Below, in pieces: positions 8,445-18,106 of a DNA stretch of 64,000 nucleotides. The notes under the pieces are model-generated. The model did no database searches. It was not told where the DNA came from and worked only from the letters and a program-made list of their open reading frames with translations. Origin of the DNA: Mesorhizobium sp. M00.F.Ca.ET.216.01.1.1 (GTDB taxonomy: Bacteria > Pseudomonadota > Alphaproteobacteria > Rhizobiales > Rhizobiaceae); assembly GCF_004010325.2 (NCBI RefSeq), contig NZ_SADR02000010.1:1-64000 (forward strand), in the 5' to 3' direction. The position numbers were made by a program, and so were the translations under genes. Each line of letters begins with the position of its first letter. Within the stretch, counting starts at the first letter, position 1.

Positions 8445-10793
8445 TCAGTGTTTCGTCGCCCGGATCGCTGCCCAGACCGTGGACGGTGATGCCGGCATGG
8501 CAATATCGTTGATGCCGATCGCGTCGGTGATGGCGTTGATCACCGCCGGCGGCGAACCGATGGCGCCGGCCTCGCCGCAGCCCTTGATACCGAGCGGATT
8601 GCCTGGGCAAGGCGTGTTCGAGGTCGAGACCTTGAACGACGGCAGATCGTCGGCGCGCGGCATGGTGTAGTCCATGTAGCTTGCCGTCAGAAGCTGGCCG
8701 CTGGCATCGTAATAGGCGCCTTCCAGCAACGCCTGGCCGACGCCTTGGGCGATACCGCCATGCACCTGGCCTTCGACGATCATCGGATTGATGATATTGC
8801 CGAAATCGTCAGCGGCCACGAACTGGACGATCTCGGTCATGCCGGTTTCCGGATCGATCTCGACCTCGCAGATGTAGCAGCCTGCCGGGAAGGTGAAGTT
8901 CGACGGATCGTAGAATGACGTCTCCTTCAGGCCTGGCTCCATACCGCCCGGTAGGTTGTGAGCGGTGTAGGCGGCAAGCGCCATTTGGAACCACGGCACG
9001 CTCTTGTCGGTGCCGGTGACCTTCAGCGCGCCGTTTTCGATGACGATGTCGCCCTCGTCGGCTTCGAGAAGGTGGGCGGCGATCTTCTTGGCCTTGGCCT
9101 CGACCTTGTCGAGCGCCTTGGCGACGGCCGACATGCCGACGGCGCCCGAGCGCGAACCATAGGTGCCCATGCCCATCTGCACTTTGTCGGTGTCGCCATG
9201 GACTATCGAGACGCTGTCGATCGGCACGCCGAAGCGCTGGTTGACCAGCTGCGCGAAGGTCGTCTCATGGCCTTGGCCATGGCTGTGCGAACCGGTCAGC
9301 ACCTCGATCGTGCCAACGGCGTTGACACGCACCTCGGCCGATTCCCACAGGCCCACACCGGCGCCGAGCGAGCCAACCGCGGCCGACGGCGCCAGGCCGC
9401 AGGCCTCGATGTAGCAGCTCATGCCGATGCCGCGCAGCTTGCCTTTCTTGGCGGCCGCCGCCTTGCGCACGGAAAAGCCGGCATAGTCCGAAACCTTCAT
9501 CGCCGCATCGAGCGAAGCGGCATAGTTGCCGGCGTCGTAATTCATGATGACCGGTGTCTGATGCGGGAACGAGGAGATAAAGTTCGTTCGGCGAAGCTCC
9601 GCCGGCGACACGCCCAACTCACGGGCTGCGGTCTCCATGGTGCGTTCTACCAGATAGGTGGCTTCCGGCCGCCCTGCCCCGCGATAAGCATCGACCGGCG
9701 CGGTGTTGGTATAGACGGCACGCACATTGGCGTGGATAGCCGGAATGTTGTACTGGCCCGACAACAGCGTCGCATAGAGATAGGTCGGCACGCAGGACGA
9801 GAACAGCGACATGTAGGCGCCGAGATTGGCGATGGTGTCGACCTTCAGGCCGGTGATCCTGTTGTTTTTGTCGAAGGCCATCTCCACCGTGGAGACATGG
9901 TCACGGCCATGGGCGTCGGAGAGAAAACTCTCCGTGCGATCGGCCACCCATTTGACCGGCACGCCGGTTTTCTTCGAGGCCCACAGGCAGACGATTTCTT
10001 CCGGATAGATGTAGATTTTCGAACCAAAGCCGCCGCCGACATCCGGCGCTATGACGCGCAGCTTGTTTTCCGGGGCGACATTGTAGAAGGCGCTCATCAC
10101 CAGCCGCGCCAGATGCGGGTTCTGCGAGGTGGTCCAGCAGGTGTAGTGATCCTCGGCCCTGTCGTAGTAGCCAAGCGCCGCACGCGGCTCAATGGCGTTG
10201 GGCACCAGCCGGTTGTTGACGATCTTCATGCGGGTGACGTGGGCGGAAGCCTTGATCGCGGCGTCGGTCGCCTGGCTGTCGCCGAGCTCCCAATCGAAGA
10301 TCAGATTGTTTTCGGCTTCCGGGTGGATCTGCGGCGCGCCCTTTTCAAGCGCCTTCGACGCGTCAACGACGGCCTTCAGTTCCTTGTAGGTGACCTCGAC
10401 CGCCTCGGCCGCGTCGCGCGCCTGGCCCTTGGTTTCCGCGACCACGATGGCCACCGCGTCGCCGACATAGCGGACCTTGTCGAAGGCCAGCGGCGACCAC
10501 GCGCCCATCTTCATCGGCGTCCCGTCCTTGGAATGGATCATCCAGCCGCAGATGAGATTGCCGATGCCGTCCGCCTTGAGCTCCTTGCCGGTCAGGACGC
10601 CAATGACGCCCGGCATCGCCTGCGCTTGTCTGACGTCGATCTTCTTGATCTGCGCATGCGCGTGCGGGCTGCGCACGAAGGCCGCATGCTTCATCCCGGG
10701 AACCACCATGTCATCGACATAACGGCCAGCGCCGGTGATGAACCTCCTGTCTTCCTTGCGCGCTACGCGAGCGCCAATCCCTTCAATGCCCAT
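8445..10793 (-). CDS. coxL: Molybdenum hydroxylase large subunit (CoxL form II-like)
   Basis: This 782-residue molybdopterin-cytosine-dinucleotide-binding catalytic subunit has a late [10 protein letters not shown] carrying the active-site Glu, and QGHETTFAQ. The active-site loop reads [10 protein letters not shown], which is the form II signature, not the AYxCSFR loop of true form I CO dehydrogenase. Form II enzymes include many hydroxylases for N-heterocycles, aldehydes or purines, so CO oxidation should not be assumed. It is preceded by the small subunit and followed by the FAD subunit. Confidence 0.9.
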   Translation of the reverse strand: MGIEGIGARVARKEDRRFITGAGRYVDDMVVPGMKHAAFVRSPHAHAQIKKIDVRQAQAMPGVIGVLTGKELKADGIGNLICGWMIHSKDGTPMKMGAWSPLAFDKVRYVGDAVAIVVAETKGQARDAAEAVEVTYKELKAVVDASKALEKGAPQIHPEAENNLIFDWELGDSQATDAAIKASAHVTRMKIVNNRLVPNAIEPRAALGYYDRAEDHYTCWTTSQNPHLARLVMSAFYNVAPENKLRVIAPDVGGGFGSKIYIYPEEIVCLWASKKTGVPVKWVADRTESFLSDAHGRDHVSTVEMAFDKNNRITGLKVDTIANLGAYMSLFSSCVPTYLYATLLSGQYNIPAIHANVRAVYTNTAPVDAYRGAGRPEATYLVERTMETAARELGVSPAELRRTNFISSFPHQTPVIMNYDAGNYAASLDAAMKVSDYAGFSVRKAAAAKKGKLRGIGMSCYIEACGLAPSAAVGSLGAGVGLWESAEVRVNAVGTIEVLTGSHSHGQGHETTFAQLVNQRFGVPIDSVSIVHGDTDKVQMGMGTYGSRSGAVGMSAVAKALDKVEAKAKKIAAHLLEADEGDIVIENGALKVTGTDKSVPWFQMALAAYTAHNLPGGMEPGLKETSFYDPSNFTFPAGCYICEVEIDPETGMTEIVQFVAADDFGNIINPMIVEGQVHGGIAQGVGQALLEGAYYDASGQLLTASYMDYTMPRADDLPSFKVSTSNTPCPGNPLGIKGCGEAGAIGSPPAVINAITDAIGINDIAMPASPSTVWAAIRATKH

Positions 10794-10822
10794 CGCAGAA
10801 ATTCCTCCCGAATTTTCATGAA

Positions 10823-10914
10823 GCGAATAGCGAATAGCAACAAAGAGAGTTGGTGCCTCTGCGAACGCGAGCCAGGTTTCTAACCCTATTCGCTACTCAC
10901 CACTCCCTATTCGC
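10823..10914. repeat. Inverted GCGAATAG/CTATTCGC repeats between small and large subunit genes
   Basis: GCGAATAGCGAATAGC at 10823-10838 is complementary to CTATTCGC at 10886-10893 and again at 10907-10914, with CTACTCACC between them. The units match the repeat in the next operon gap at 8382-8440. A folded transcript could affect mRNA stability or relative subunit expression, but that is inference. Confidence 0.5.
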
Positions 10915-10917
10915 TGC

Positions 10918-11418
10918 CTAAGCAGCCTTCTTCACCTTGCCCTTCGATCCCTTGGACATCGTCTTTGATGCAGCGAGGATTGCTTTCACGATGTTGTGGT
11001 AGCCGGTGCAGCGGCAGATATTGCCCTCCAACTCGGCGCGCACCGTGGCCTCGTCGAGGCCTTCGGGATGGCGGGCAATCATGTCGATCGCCGTCATGAT
11101 CATGCCTGGCGTGCAGAAACCGCATTGCAGTCCGTGATGTTCCTTGAACGCCGCCTGCACCGGGTGCAGGTCAGCGCCGTTTGCCAGGCCTTCGATCGTC
11201 ACGATGCTCGACCCGGAGGCCTGCACCGCTAGCATCGTACACGACTTCACCGCCTTGCCGTCGACATGCACGATGCAAGCGCCGCACTGCGAGGTGTCGC
11301 AGCCGACATGCGTCCCAGTGAGGCCGAGATTCTCCCGCAAGAAATGAACCAGGAGCGTCCGGTCCTCGGCGGCGCCGCTGATCCGCTTTCCATTCACCGT
11401 CAACGCTATGTCCGACAT
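10918..11418 (-). CDS. coxS: Molybdenum hydroxylase 2Fe-2S small subunit (CoxS-like)
   Basis: This 166-residue protein contains both iron-sulfur clusters of the family: the plant-ferredoxin-type cluster in [16 protein letters not shown] plus a later Cys, and the helical-domain cluster in CGFCTPGM and CRCTGYHN. It carries electrons from the molybdenum centre to FAD. It is the first gene of the operon S-L-M; in the classical CO-dehydrogenase operon the order is M-S-L. The last 15 residues are unusually lysine-rich ([10 protein letters not shown]). Confidence 0.92.
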   Translation of the reverse strand: MSDIALTVNGKRISGAAEDRTLLVHFLRENLGLTGTHVGCDTSQCGACIVHVDGKAVKSCTMLAVQASGSSIVTIEGLANGADLHPVQAAFKEHHGLQCGFCTPGMIMTAIDMIARHPEGLDEATVRAELEGNICRCTGYHNIVKAILAASKTMSKGSKGKVKKAA

Positions 11419-11738
11419 GAAACCTCCCCTGGGTACTACCTTGGTCGTCTGACTGCCGGCGCTACCTGGGCGCTCCGGCTTTCCATCATGTTATATGGAA
11501 AAGTGTCTCTGAATCCCGAAGTTTCAAGAATGCAGTTCGCTCGAAATCCGCATATTGTACTTTCGGTCACGTAAAGTTCCCTAATGCCAACGCCACAAAA
11601 GCAATAGGAACCTCAAGTCTCCACGCCGGCGCCGGTCTGCCCATTGCCAAAGCGCCGTATGAAGACAACAATGCTCCCTCGACGCCGGCGCGCCTGACGC
11701 GCACAAAAGAGCGTCGGAGGAAATGCAGGAGGAAGCCG
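11419..11738. other. Intergenic region between the divergent molybdenum hydroxylase operon and the FIST gene
   Basis: These 320 bases must contain the promoters for both divergent transcription units. The middle (about 11490-11580) is AT-richer than its surroundings. I see no clear dyad, sigma-54 site or recognisable RNA. The frame of the FIST gene remains open through this region without an ATG, GTG or TTG. Confidence 0.4.
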
Positions 11739-12908
11739 CTGGCCAGTTCACGGACGCGCTACGCATGCGGCCTGTCGGCGCTCACCACGGATGAGCCCGA
11801 CGCCAACGCCTTCGCCCAGGCGATCGCGGCCGAAGCCGCAGCCATCGATGCCGGCTTCGCCCTGCTCTTCTTCTCCCAAAGCCTCGTCGATGCGGCAGCC
11901 CTGTCGGACGCGCTGAAGATCAACGCGCCGGCGCTTGCCTATGCCGGCTGCTCGACCGCTGGCGAAATCACTCCGCGAGGTCTGGAGGAAGGCCAGGTCC
12001 TCGCCTTGCTGTTTCCGTCAGCATCGTTTTCAGTCGCCAGCACCATGGTCGACAATCTCTCTTCGTCGGGCATGGACAGAATCACCGGCGAGGTCGAGGC
12101 GCTGCGGCGCTCGCTGCGTGGCCGCGTCGGGCACGAACGGGCCAACACCACATTCGCGCTCTGCTTTATCGATGGGCTGTCCTATGCCGAGGAAGCGGTG
12201 ACCTCGGCCATCCATTGGGGGCTCGACGACATTCCATTGATCGGTGGTTCGGCGGGCGATGACCTGAAATTCGAGACGACGCGGCTGATCTCGAACGGCA
12301 AGGTTGCCTCCGACAGCGCCATCATCGTGCTGATCACCACGGAAATTCCTTTCCACGTGTTCAAGACCGACAATTTCGTCCCCACCGAAGAGAAGCTAGT
12401 GGTGACCGCGTCCGACCCCGATCACCGCATCGTGCGCGAATTCAACGCTGTCAATGCCGCAGACGAATATGCCGCCTCGGTTGGTGTCATCCCGCAGATG
12501 CTGACGCCACTGAGTTTCGCCTCGCACCCTGTGGTGGTGAAGGTGGGCGGCGAATTTTACTGCCGTTCCATCCAGAAGATGCATGCAGACGGCTCGCTGT
12601 CGTTCTTCTGCGCCATCGACGATGGCGTCGTTCTCTCCATCGCCCAGCCGAAGAACATGGTCGAATCGACACGTGCCGCCCTCAGGGACGTCGAGGAAAG
12701 GCTGGGCGGCATCGACATGATCCTCGGTTTCGACTGCGTGCTGCGCAGGCTCGACGCGCGCAACCGGCAGGTCTTTCGAGAAATTTCGGAACTCTACAAG
12801 GTCAACAACGTCATTGGCTTCGGTACCTATGGCGAACAGTACCGGTCGATGCACCTGAACCAGACTTTCACCGGCATCGCCTTCGGCGAGCGACAGGCAG
12901 CGGAATAG
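11739..12908 (+). CDS. FIST-domain sensory protein, NosP-like
   Basis: This protein of about 389 residues contains FIST-N (RYACGLSALTTDEPD, LAYAGCSTAGEITPRG, FSVASTMVDNL) and FIST-C (about 220-370; LGGIDMILGFDCVLRR, NNVIGFGTYGEQY near the end). In Pseudomonas the FIST protein NosP is a haem-based nitric oxide sensor encoded next to the kinase NahK, which it inhibits. The same adjacency occurs here, with the kinase 9 bases downstream. The reading frame has no ATG/GTG/TTG until a TTG at 12006, inside the domain. The best start is a CTG at 11739 with an AGGAGG site 6 bases upstream. A frameshift from the ATG at 11723 is the alternative. Confidence 0.82.
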   Translation: MASSRTRYACGLSALTTDEPDANAFAQAIAAEAAAIDAGFALLFFSQSLVDAAALSDALKINAPALAYAGCSTAGEITPRGLEEGQVLALLFPSASFSVASTMVDNLSSSGMDRITGEVEALRRSLRGRVGHERANTTFALCFIDGLSYAEEAVTSAIHWGLDDIPLIGGSAGDDLKFETTRLISNGKVASDSAIIVLITTEIPFHVFKTDNFVPTEEKLVVTASDPDHRIVREFNAVNAADEYAASVGVIPQMLTPLSFASHPVVVKVGGEFYCRSIQKMHADGSLSFFCAIDDGVVLSIAQPKNMVESTRAALRDVEERLGGIDMILGFDCVLRRLDARNRQVFREISELYKVNNVIGFGTYGEQYRSMHLNQTFTGIAFGERQAAE

Positions 12909-12917
12909 GGCGTTCTC

Positions 12918-14258
12918 ATGCCGCTCAGGGACATTAACGACCTGGAGAAGCTAAAGAAGATCAACGCGGCCCTTGTCAGCCGCGTCGAGCGCTCGATGGA
13001 CCAGCAGGGCAACGCGTTCTCGCTGTTCCAGACTGCGATTTCGCTGGAAAACCGTGTGCGCACGCGCACCGAGGAACTGCATGCGACCTTGCGCCGGCTC
13101 GAGCAGTCGAACATCGACCTGAGCGCGGCCAAGGAAAACGCCGAGTTGGCGAACCTGTCCAAGACCAGGTTCCTGGCAGCGGCCAGCCACGACGTGCTGC
13201 AGCCGCTGAATGCCGCGCATCTCTCCGTTTCGGCGCTGGCCGAGGTGCAGACCAGCGAAGAAGGCAAGAAACTGGTCCGGCAGGTCGAGCGGTCGCTGGA
13301 GACGATGGAGGACCTGCTCCGCACGCTGCTCGACATTTCCAAGCTCGACGCCGGCGTTGTGGAGCCCGACATTGGCGACGTCAGCCTGGAAATGCTGTTT
13401 TCGTCGCTGCGTTCGGATTTCCAACCTGTAGCCGAAATGAAAGGCTTGCTGCTGAAGTTCCGGCCGGTCAACGCCGTCGTGCGTTCGGACCGCACGCTGC
13501 TGCGCCGCATCCTGCAGAACATCCTTTCCAACGCGCTGCGCTATACCCGCTCCGGCGGCGTACTCATTGGCACGAGACATCGCGGCGATACGATCCGTAT
13601 CGATGTCGCCGATACCGGCTGCGGCATCCCGGACGACCAGCGCGAGGCGGTGTTCGAGGAGTTCCACCGCGGCAGCATGGCCTTGGCCGATGCCGGGCTT
13701 GCCGGCGGGCTGGGATTGGGCCTGGCGATTGTGCGTCGCATGGCGGCCGCGCTCGGCCATCCCGTGACGTTTTCATCAAGGGTCGGGCGCGGCACGATTT
13801 TCCACATCGACGTTCCGGTCGGGATTGGTGCTCCGGCCGACTTCATCGCCAGTGCCGCCGACATGGAGCGGCCGCGCGGCTACGGTCTGTTCGGCACAAA
13901 GGTGCTGCTGGTCGAGAATGATATCGACGTGCTGCAGGCAATGACATCCCTGCTCGAGCGCTGGCAATGCCTGGTGCGCGCCGCAACCTCGACCAACGAG
14001 GCGCTCGACATGCTTGGTGACACAGACTGGGTGCCGGACATTGTCATTGCCGATCAGCATCTCGATGGCGGCGACCTCGGCACCACCACCATCGCCGAGG
14101 TCCGCGATTATCTCGGCCGCGCCGTACCGGCGCTGATCGTCACCGCCGACGGTTCCGAGACCGTTGCGAAAGCAGCCCGCACGGCCGGCATCGAACTGAT
14201 GCGCAAGCCGCTGAAGCCGGCGCAACTGCGCGCGCTGCTGGCGCATCTGTTGGCTTAG
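12918..14258 (+). CDS. Hybrid histidine kinase/response regulator, NahK/ErcS'-like
   Basis: This 446-residue soluble hybrid kinase has an N-terminal coiled-coil region (about 1-80), an H-box AAASHDVLQPLNAAH with phospho-acceptor His91, a HATPase domain with DTGCGIPDD and GLGLAIVRR (about 200-300), and a C-terminal receiver domain from about 328 with VLLVEND, acceptor Asp379 and RKPLKP. There is no transmembrane segment or PAS domain, so input probably comes from a partner, as NosP does for NahK. It is in an operon with the FIST gene; a LuxR-type regulator lies on the opposite strand 490 bases on. Confidence 0.9.
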   Translation: MPLRDINDLEKLKKINAALVSRVERSMDQQGNAFSLFQTAISLENRVRTRTEELHATLRRLEQSNIDLSAAKENAELANLSKTRFLAAASHDVLQPLNAAHLSVSALAEVQTSEEGKKLVRQVERSLETMEDLLRTLLDISKLDAGVVEPDIGDVSLEMLFSSLRSDFQPVAEMKGLLLKFRPVNAVVRSDRTLLRRILQNILSNALRYTRSGGVLIGTRHRGDTIRIDVADTGCGIPDDQREAVFEEFHRGSMALADAGLAGGLGLGLAIVRRMAAALGHPVTFSSRVGRGTIFHIDVPVGIGAPADFIASAADMERPRGYGLFGTKVLLVENDIDVLQAMTSLLERWQCLVRAATSTNEALDMLGDTDWVPDIVIADQHLDGGDLGTTTIAEVRDYLGRAVPALIVTADGSETVAKAARTAGIELMRKPLKPAQLRALLAHLLA

Positions 14259-14259
14259 A

Positions 14260-14706
14260 CTAGAGCATGCTCAAGCAGGAAGATAGAGTGGCGGAACGAT
14301 TCAACTTTAAGGCCGCCACTCTAGAACGCCAAAGCCGGTTGCTGACCTCGACCAGATTCTCGTCAGGGTCCTTGAAATAGACCGAAAGGATGGCGCCGAC
14401 GGCTCCGGAACGCTCGCCCGGCCCGGCGACAATCTCAATACTTTCCGCCGAGAGCTGCCTCACTACCTCATCGATCGGTGTAACGGTGAGCAGGCAGAAA
14501 TTGCCGCTGCCGGGCACCGTGTCGCGTGCGATGTCGGGCGAGGCACGCGCATCCTGAAGGCTGATCTTGTTGGTGCCGAAATGAAGCGACCATTTGCCGG
14601 GCCGCTCCTGTCGCGGTTCCATGCCAAGTACCCGTTCGTAAAAGCGGCAGGTGCGCTCGACGTCCGCGACGGCAAGCACGATATGGTCCAGCGCTGTGAC
14701 CTTCAT
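14260..14706 (-). CDS. VOC (glyoxalase/dioxygenase superfamily) protein with repeat-encoded tail
   Basis: This 148-residue single-domain vicinal-oxygen-chelate protein has LDHIVLAVADVERTCRFYE at the start and YFKDPDENLVEVSNRL at the end of the fold, carrying the usual C-terminal metal-site Glu. Substrate is unknown. The ATG at 14706 is preferred to the GTG at 14712 because a GGGAC site lies upstream. The natural fold should end at about residue 125; the last 23 residues are read through the palindromic repeat at 14263-14323. It is convergent with the kinase gene, with one base between the stops. Confidence 0.82.
   Translation of the reverse strand: MKVTALDHIVLAVADVERTCRFYERVLGMEPRQERPGKWSLHFGTNKISLQDARASPDIARDTVPGSGNFCLLTVTPIDEVVRQLSAESIEIVAGPGERSGAVGAILSVYFKDPDENLVEVSNRLWRSRVAALKLNRSATLSSCLSML
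14263..14323. repeat. Palindromic repeat inside the 3' end of the VOC gene
   Basis: TAGAGTGGCGG (14284-14294) and CCGCCACTCTA (14313-14323) form a perfect 11-base inverted repeat with an 18-base loop, preceded by a short GAGCATGCTC palindrome. It resembles the dispersed palindromic repeats of Mesorhizobium genomes and supplies the codons of the VOC C-terminal tail as well as its stop. Confidence 0.65.
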
Positions 14707-14748
14707 GGGCACGTCCCGTTGCGAGAACGCCTCTCCGCAGCCGGTGCG

Positions 14749-15432
14749 CTAAAACCCAGTCTGATCCCGAAACAGCTCGGCATTGTCGAGCTTTGAAACC
14801 TCGATGACGGCTTGTGTCCGGCTGTAGACATTGAGCTTGCGCAGGATTTCGGAGACGTGCGCCTTGACCGTGGTCTCTCCGACCTGAAGTTCATAAGCGA
14901 TCTGCTTGTTGAGCAGGCCCTGGCGCAGCATCTGCAGCACCCGCAATTGCTGCGGCGTCAGCTTGGCCAGGCGCTGCACCAGGTCGGCGCGGTCGGTGCT
15001 GTCGGCGTCCTTCGGCTGCCCCTCATAGGTTTCTGGCACATAGATCGCGCCGTCCATCACCGAGCGGATGGCGGCGGCCAGATCACTCTTGCGCGCCGAT
15101 TTCGGTATGAAGCCAGCCGCGCCATAGGACAGCGCCTCGGAAATGATCTTCGGCTCTTCATACCCCGAAACGATGACCACCGGCAGGCGCGGATACCGGG
15201 TTCTGAGCTGCAACAGCCCGTCGAAGCCATGCACGTCCGGCATGCTGAGATCGAGCAGCGCGAGATCGAACGGCTTTGCATCCGCCAGAAGATCAAGCGC
15301 CTCGGTGATCGAGCGCGCCTCGACCGTATCGACTTCCGGATAGGCCATCTGCACGGCGCTGTGCAGCGCCTCGCGAAACAGCGGATGGTCGTCGATGATC
15401 AGAAACCGGGCGCTATCGTTGACTGCGGTCAT
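14749..15432 (-). CDS. LuxR/NarL-family response regulator
   Basis: This 227-residue protein has a receiver domain (FLIIDDHPLF, acceptor Asp61 in LLDLSMPD, Lys111 in GFIPKS) and a C-terminal LuxR helix-turn-helix (LTPQQLRVLQML, NKQIAYEL, TTVKAHVSEILRKL). It resembles the ErbR/AgmR/ExaE-type regulators that occur near NahK/ErcS'-type hybrid kinases in Pseudomonas. It is the likely output partner of the hybrid kinase encoded nearby on the other strand, but the phosphotransfer is inferred from context. Confidence 0.9.
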   Translation of the reverse strand: MTAVNDSARFLIIDDHPLFREALHSAVQMAYPEVDTVEARSITEALDLLADAKPFDLALLDLSMPDVHGFDGLLQLRTRYPRLPVVIVSGYEEPKIISEALSYGAAGFIPKSARKSDLAAAIRSVMDGAIYVPETYEGQPKDADSTDRADLVQRLAKLTPQQLRVLQMLRQGLLNKQIAYELQVGETTVKAHVSEILRKLNVYSRTQAVIEVSKLDNAELFRDQTGF

Positions 15433-15508
15433 GGCGTTCGTTTCAATTCAGGAAGGGATAGAATAGTCTAGTGACCATGGCCAGATTATTGCCAAATAGT
15501 ACATCGTC

Positions 15509-15542
15509 ATCTTTGGCCGATCCCTATCTTTGGCCGATCCCT
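15509..15542. repeat. Tandem 17-base direct repeat
   Basis: The unit ATCTTTGGCCGATCCCT occurs twice head to tail in the divergent gap between the LuxR-type regulator and the FAH hydrolase gene. It could be a duplicated regulator site or a replication-slippage product. Confidence 0.5.
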
Positions 15543-15632
15543 CGGGGCCACCGCTTTCTGAACCACAACGCCTTGCCCGACCGTCCAAATCGGCCGAAAG
15601 TGCCGTCCAGCAAAACCAAGCCGAGACAGTGC

Positions 15633-16331
15633 ATGACCGCCTTCGTCCTCCCCTCGCCCGCAACCTCGTCGGTAGCTGTCGCAGGCTCGGCGGAACGTTT
15701 TGCGGTGCGGCGCATCTTTTGCGTCGGCCGCAACTACGCTGCCCATGCCCGCGAGCTCGGCAATGACGAGCGTGATCCGCCCTTCTTCTTCACCAAGCCG
15801 GCTGACACGGTGGTCGATTCCGGCACCACCATCCCCTACCCGCCATTGACCGGGAATTTGCACCACGAGATCGAACTGGTCGCCGCGATCGGCAAGGCAG
15901 GCTTCCGCATTGCCCGCGCCCAGGCGCTGGATCACGTCTGGGGCTACGGCGTCGGCATCGATCTCACCCGCCGCGATCTGCAGGATGAAGCGAAGAAGGC
16001 GGCGCGGCCATGGGATTGGTCGAAGGCGTTCGACCGCTCCGCCCCTTGCAGCCCGTTGGTTCCTGCACGCACATCCGGGCATCCGCAAAGCGGCCGCATC
16101 TGGCTCGCCGTCAATGGCGAGGTGAGACAGAACGGCGATCTCGCCGAACTGATCTGGCCGGTCGCCGACATCGTGTCGATCTGCAGCGAGGCGGTGGAAC
16201 TGAAGCCCGGCGACCTGATCTTTACCGGCACGCCAGCCGGCGTCGGCGCGGTCAGGCCGGGAGAGACAATCACCGGCGGCATCGACGGCGTCGGAACGAT
16301 CGAAGTGACCGTCGGCCAACCGATGTCGTGA
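15633..16331 (+). CDS. Fumarylacetoacetate hydrolase family protein
   Basis: This 232-residue FAH-fold protein has FCVGRNYAAHA, then PFFFTKPADTV, LHHEIELVAAIGK with the metal-ligand Glu pair, and FTGTPAGVGAV near the C-terminus. Family members cleave C-C bonds in acylpyruvates such as fumarylpyruvate or fumarylacetoacetate. The frame is open from 15471, but the ATG at 15633 gives the usual family length. Four bases separate it from the maleylacetoacetate isomerase gene, so the pair probably completes an aromatic ring-cleavage pathway (tyrosine/homogentisate or gentisate). Confidence 0.9.
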   Translation: MTAFVLPSPATSSVAVAGSAERFAVRRIFCVGRNYAAHARELGNDERDPPFFFTKPADTVVDSGTTIPYPPLTGNLHHEIELVAAIGKAGFRIARAQALDHVWGYGVGIDLTRRDLQDEAKKAARPWDWSKAFDRSAPCSPLVPARTSGHPQSGRIWLAVNGEVRQNGDLAELIWPVADIVSICSEAVELKPGDLIFTGTPAGVGAVRPGETITGGIDGVGTIEVTVGQPMS

Positions 16332-16335
16332 TCTC

Positions 16336-16986
16336 ATGAGCGACATCGTCCTTCACAACTACTACCGCTCCTCGACCTCGTACCGGGTGCGGATCGCGTT
16401 GGAGATGAAGGGCCTGACCTACGACTACGTGCCGCATCATCTACGCCATGGCGAGCATCTCGAGCCGGCCTACCTGGCGGTCAATCCACAGGGACTGGTA
16501 CCGGCGCTGATCTGGAGCGACGGCACGCTGTTGACGCAATCGCTGGCGATCATCGAATTTCTCGACGAGACCAGACCCGAACCGCCGCTGCTGCCGAAGG
16601 ACGCGCTTGGCCGGGCACGCGTCAGGATGCTGGCGCAGATGATCGCCTGCGACATCCACCCGGTGAACAATCTGCGTGTGCTGACCTCGCTTCGCACTCT
16701 GTTCGGTGCCGGCGACGAGGATGTCGTCAACTGGTTCCGACATTGGGTGAACGAAGGTTTCCAGCCGCTTGAAAAGATTCTGGCTTCCTCTCCCGAAACA
16801 GGCAAATTCTGCCATGGCGACACGCCCGGGCTGGCCGACATCTGCCTGGCCGCTCAGGTCACCAACAATGCCCGTTTCGGTGTCGACATGACGCCCTATC
16901 CGGTGATTGAGCGCATCCACGCCGCCTGCATGGCGCTGCCCGCCTTCGAAAAGGCAGCGCCCGAGAACCAGATCGATGCCGAATAG
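16336..16986 (+). CDS. maiA: Maleylacetoacetate (or maleylpyruvate) isomerase, zeta-class GST
   Basis: This 216-residue glutathione-dependent isomerase has the zeta-class signature [11 protein letters not shown] at residues 12-22, NPQGLVPAL for glutathione binding, and [11 protein letters not shown]. It isomerises maleylacetoacetate or maleylpyruvate to the fumaryl form, which the preceding FAH hydrolase then cleaves. The two genes are 4 bases apart on the same strand. Confidence 0.92.
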   Translation: MSDIVLHNYYRSSTSYRVRIALEMKGLTYDYVPHHLRHGEHLEPAYLAVNPQGLVPALIWSDGTLLTQSLAIIEFLDETRPEPPLLPKDALGRARVRMLAQMIACDIHPVNNLRVLTSLRTLFGAGDEDVVNWFRHWVNEGFQPLEKILASSPETGKFCHGDTPGLADICLAAQVTNNARFGVDMTPYPVIERIHAACMALPAFEKAAPENQIDAE

Positions 16987-17018
16987 CAGCGCACGATCAA
17001 AAGCATGAGGAAGTGCCA

Positions 17019-18059
<1,041 letters not shown>

Positions 18060-18106
18060 CTACCGACCGCTCCGCCACGTGACCTACCAGAACGCATGGC
18101 CAGCGC

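Noticed and set aside
8958..10883. A 641-codon open frame on the plus strand antisense to the molybdenum hydroxylase large subunit
   Set aside because: It is a high-GC shadow of a gene with clear family motifs; its translation is low-complexity Arg/His/Asp-rich and matches no fold.
8382..10914. CRISPR-like array in the cox operon gaps
   Set aside because: The units are short, inverted and irregular, with no unique spacers of even length and no cas genes.
7568..11418. Bona fide aerobic CO dehydrogenase
   Set aside because: The active-site loop is AYRGAGR (form II), not the form I AYxCSFR loop, so only the wider family can be supported.
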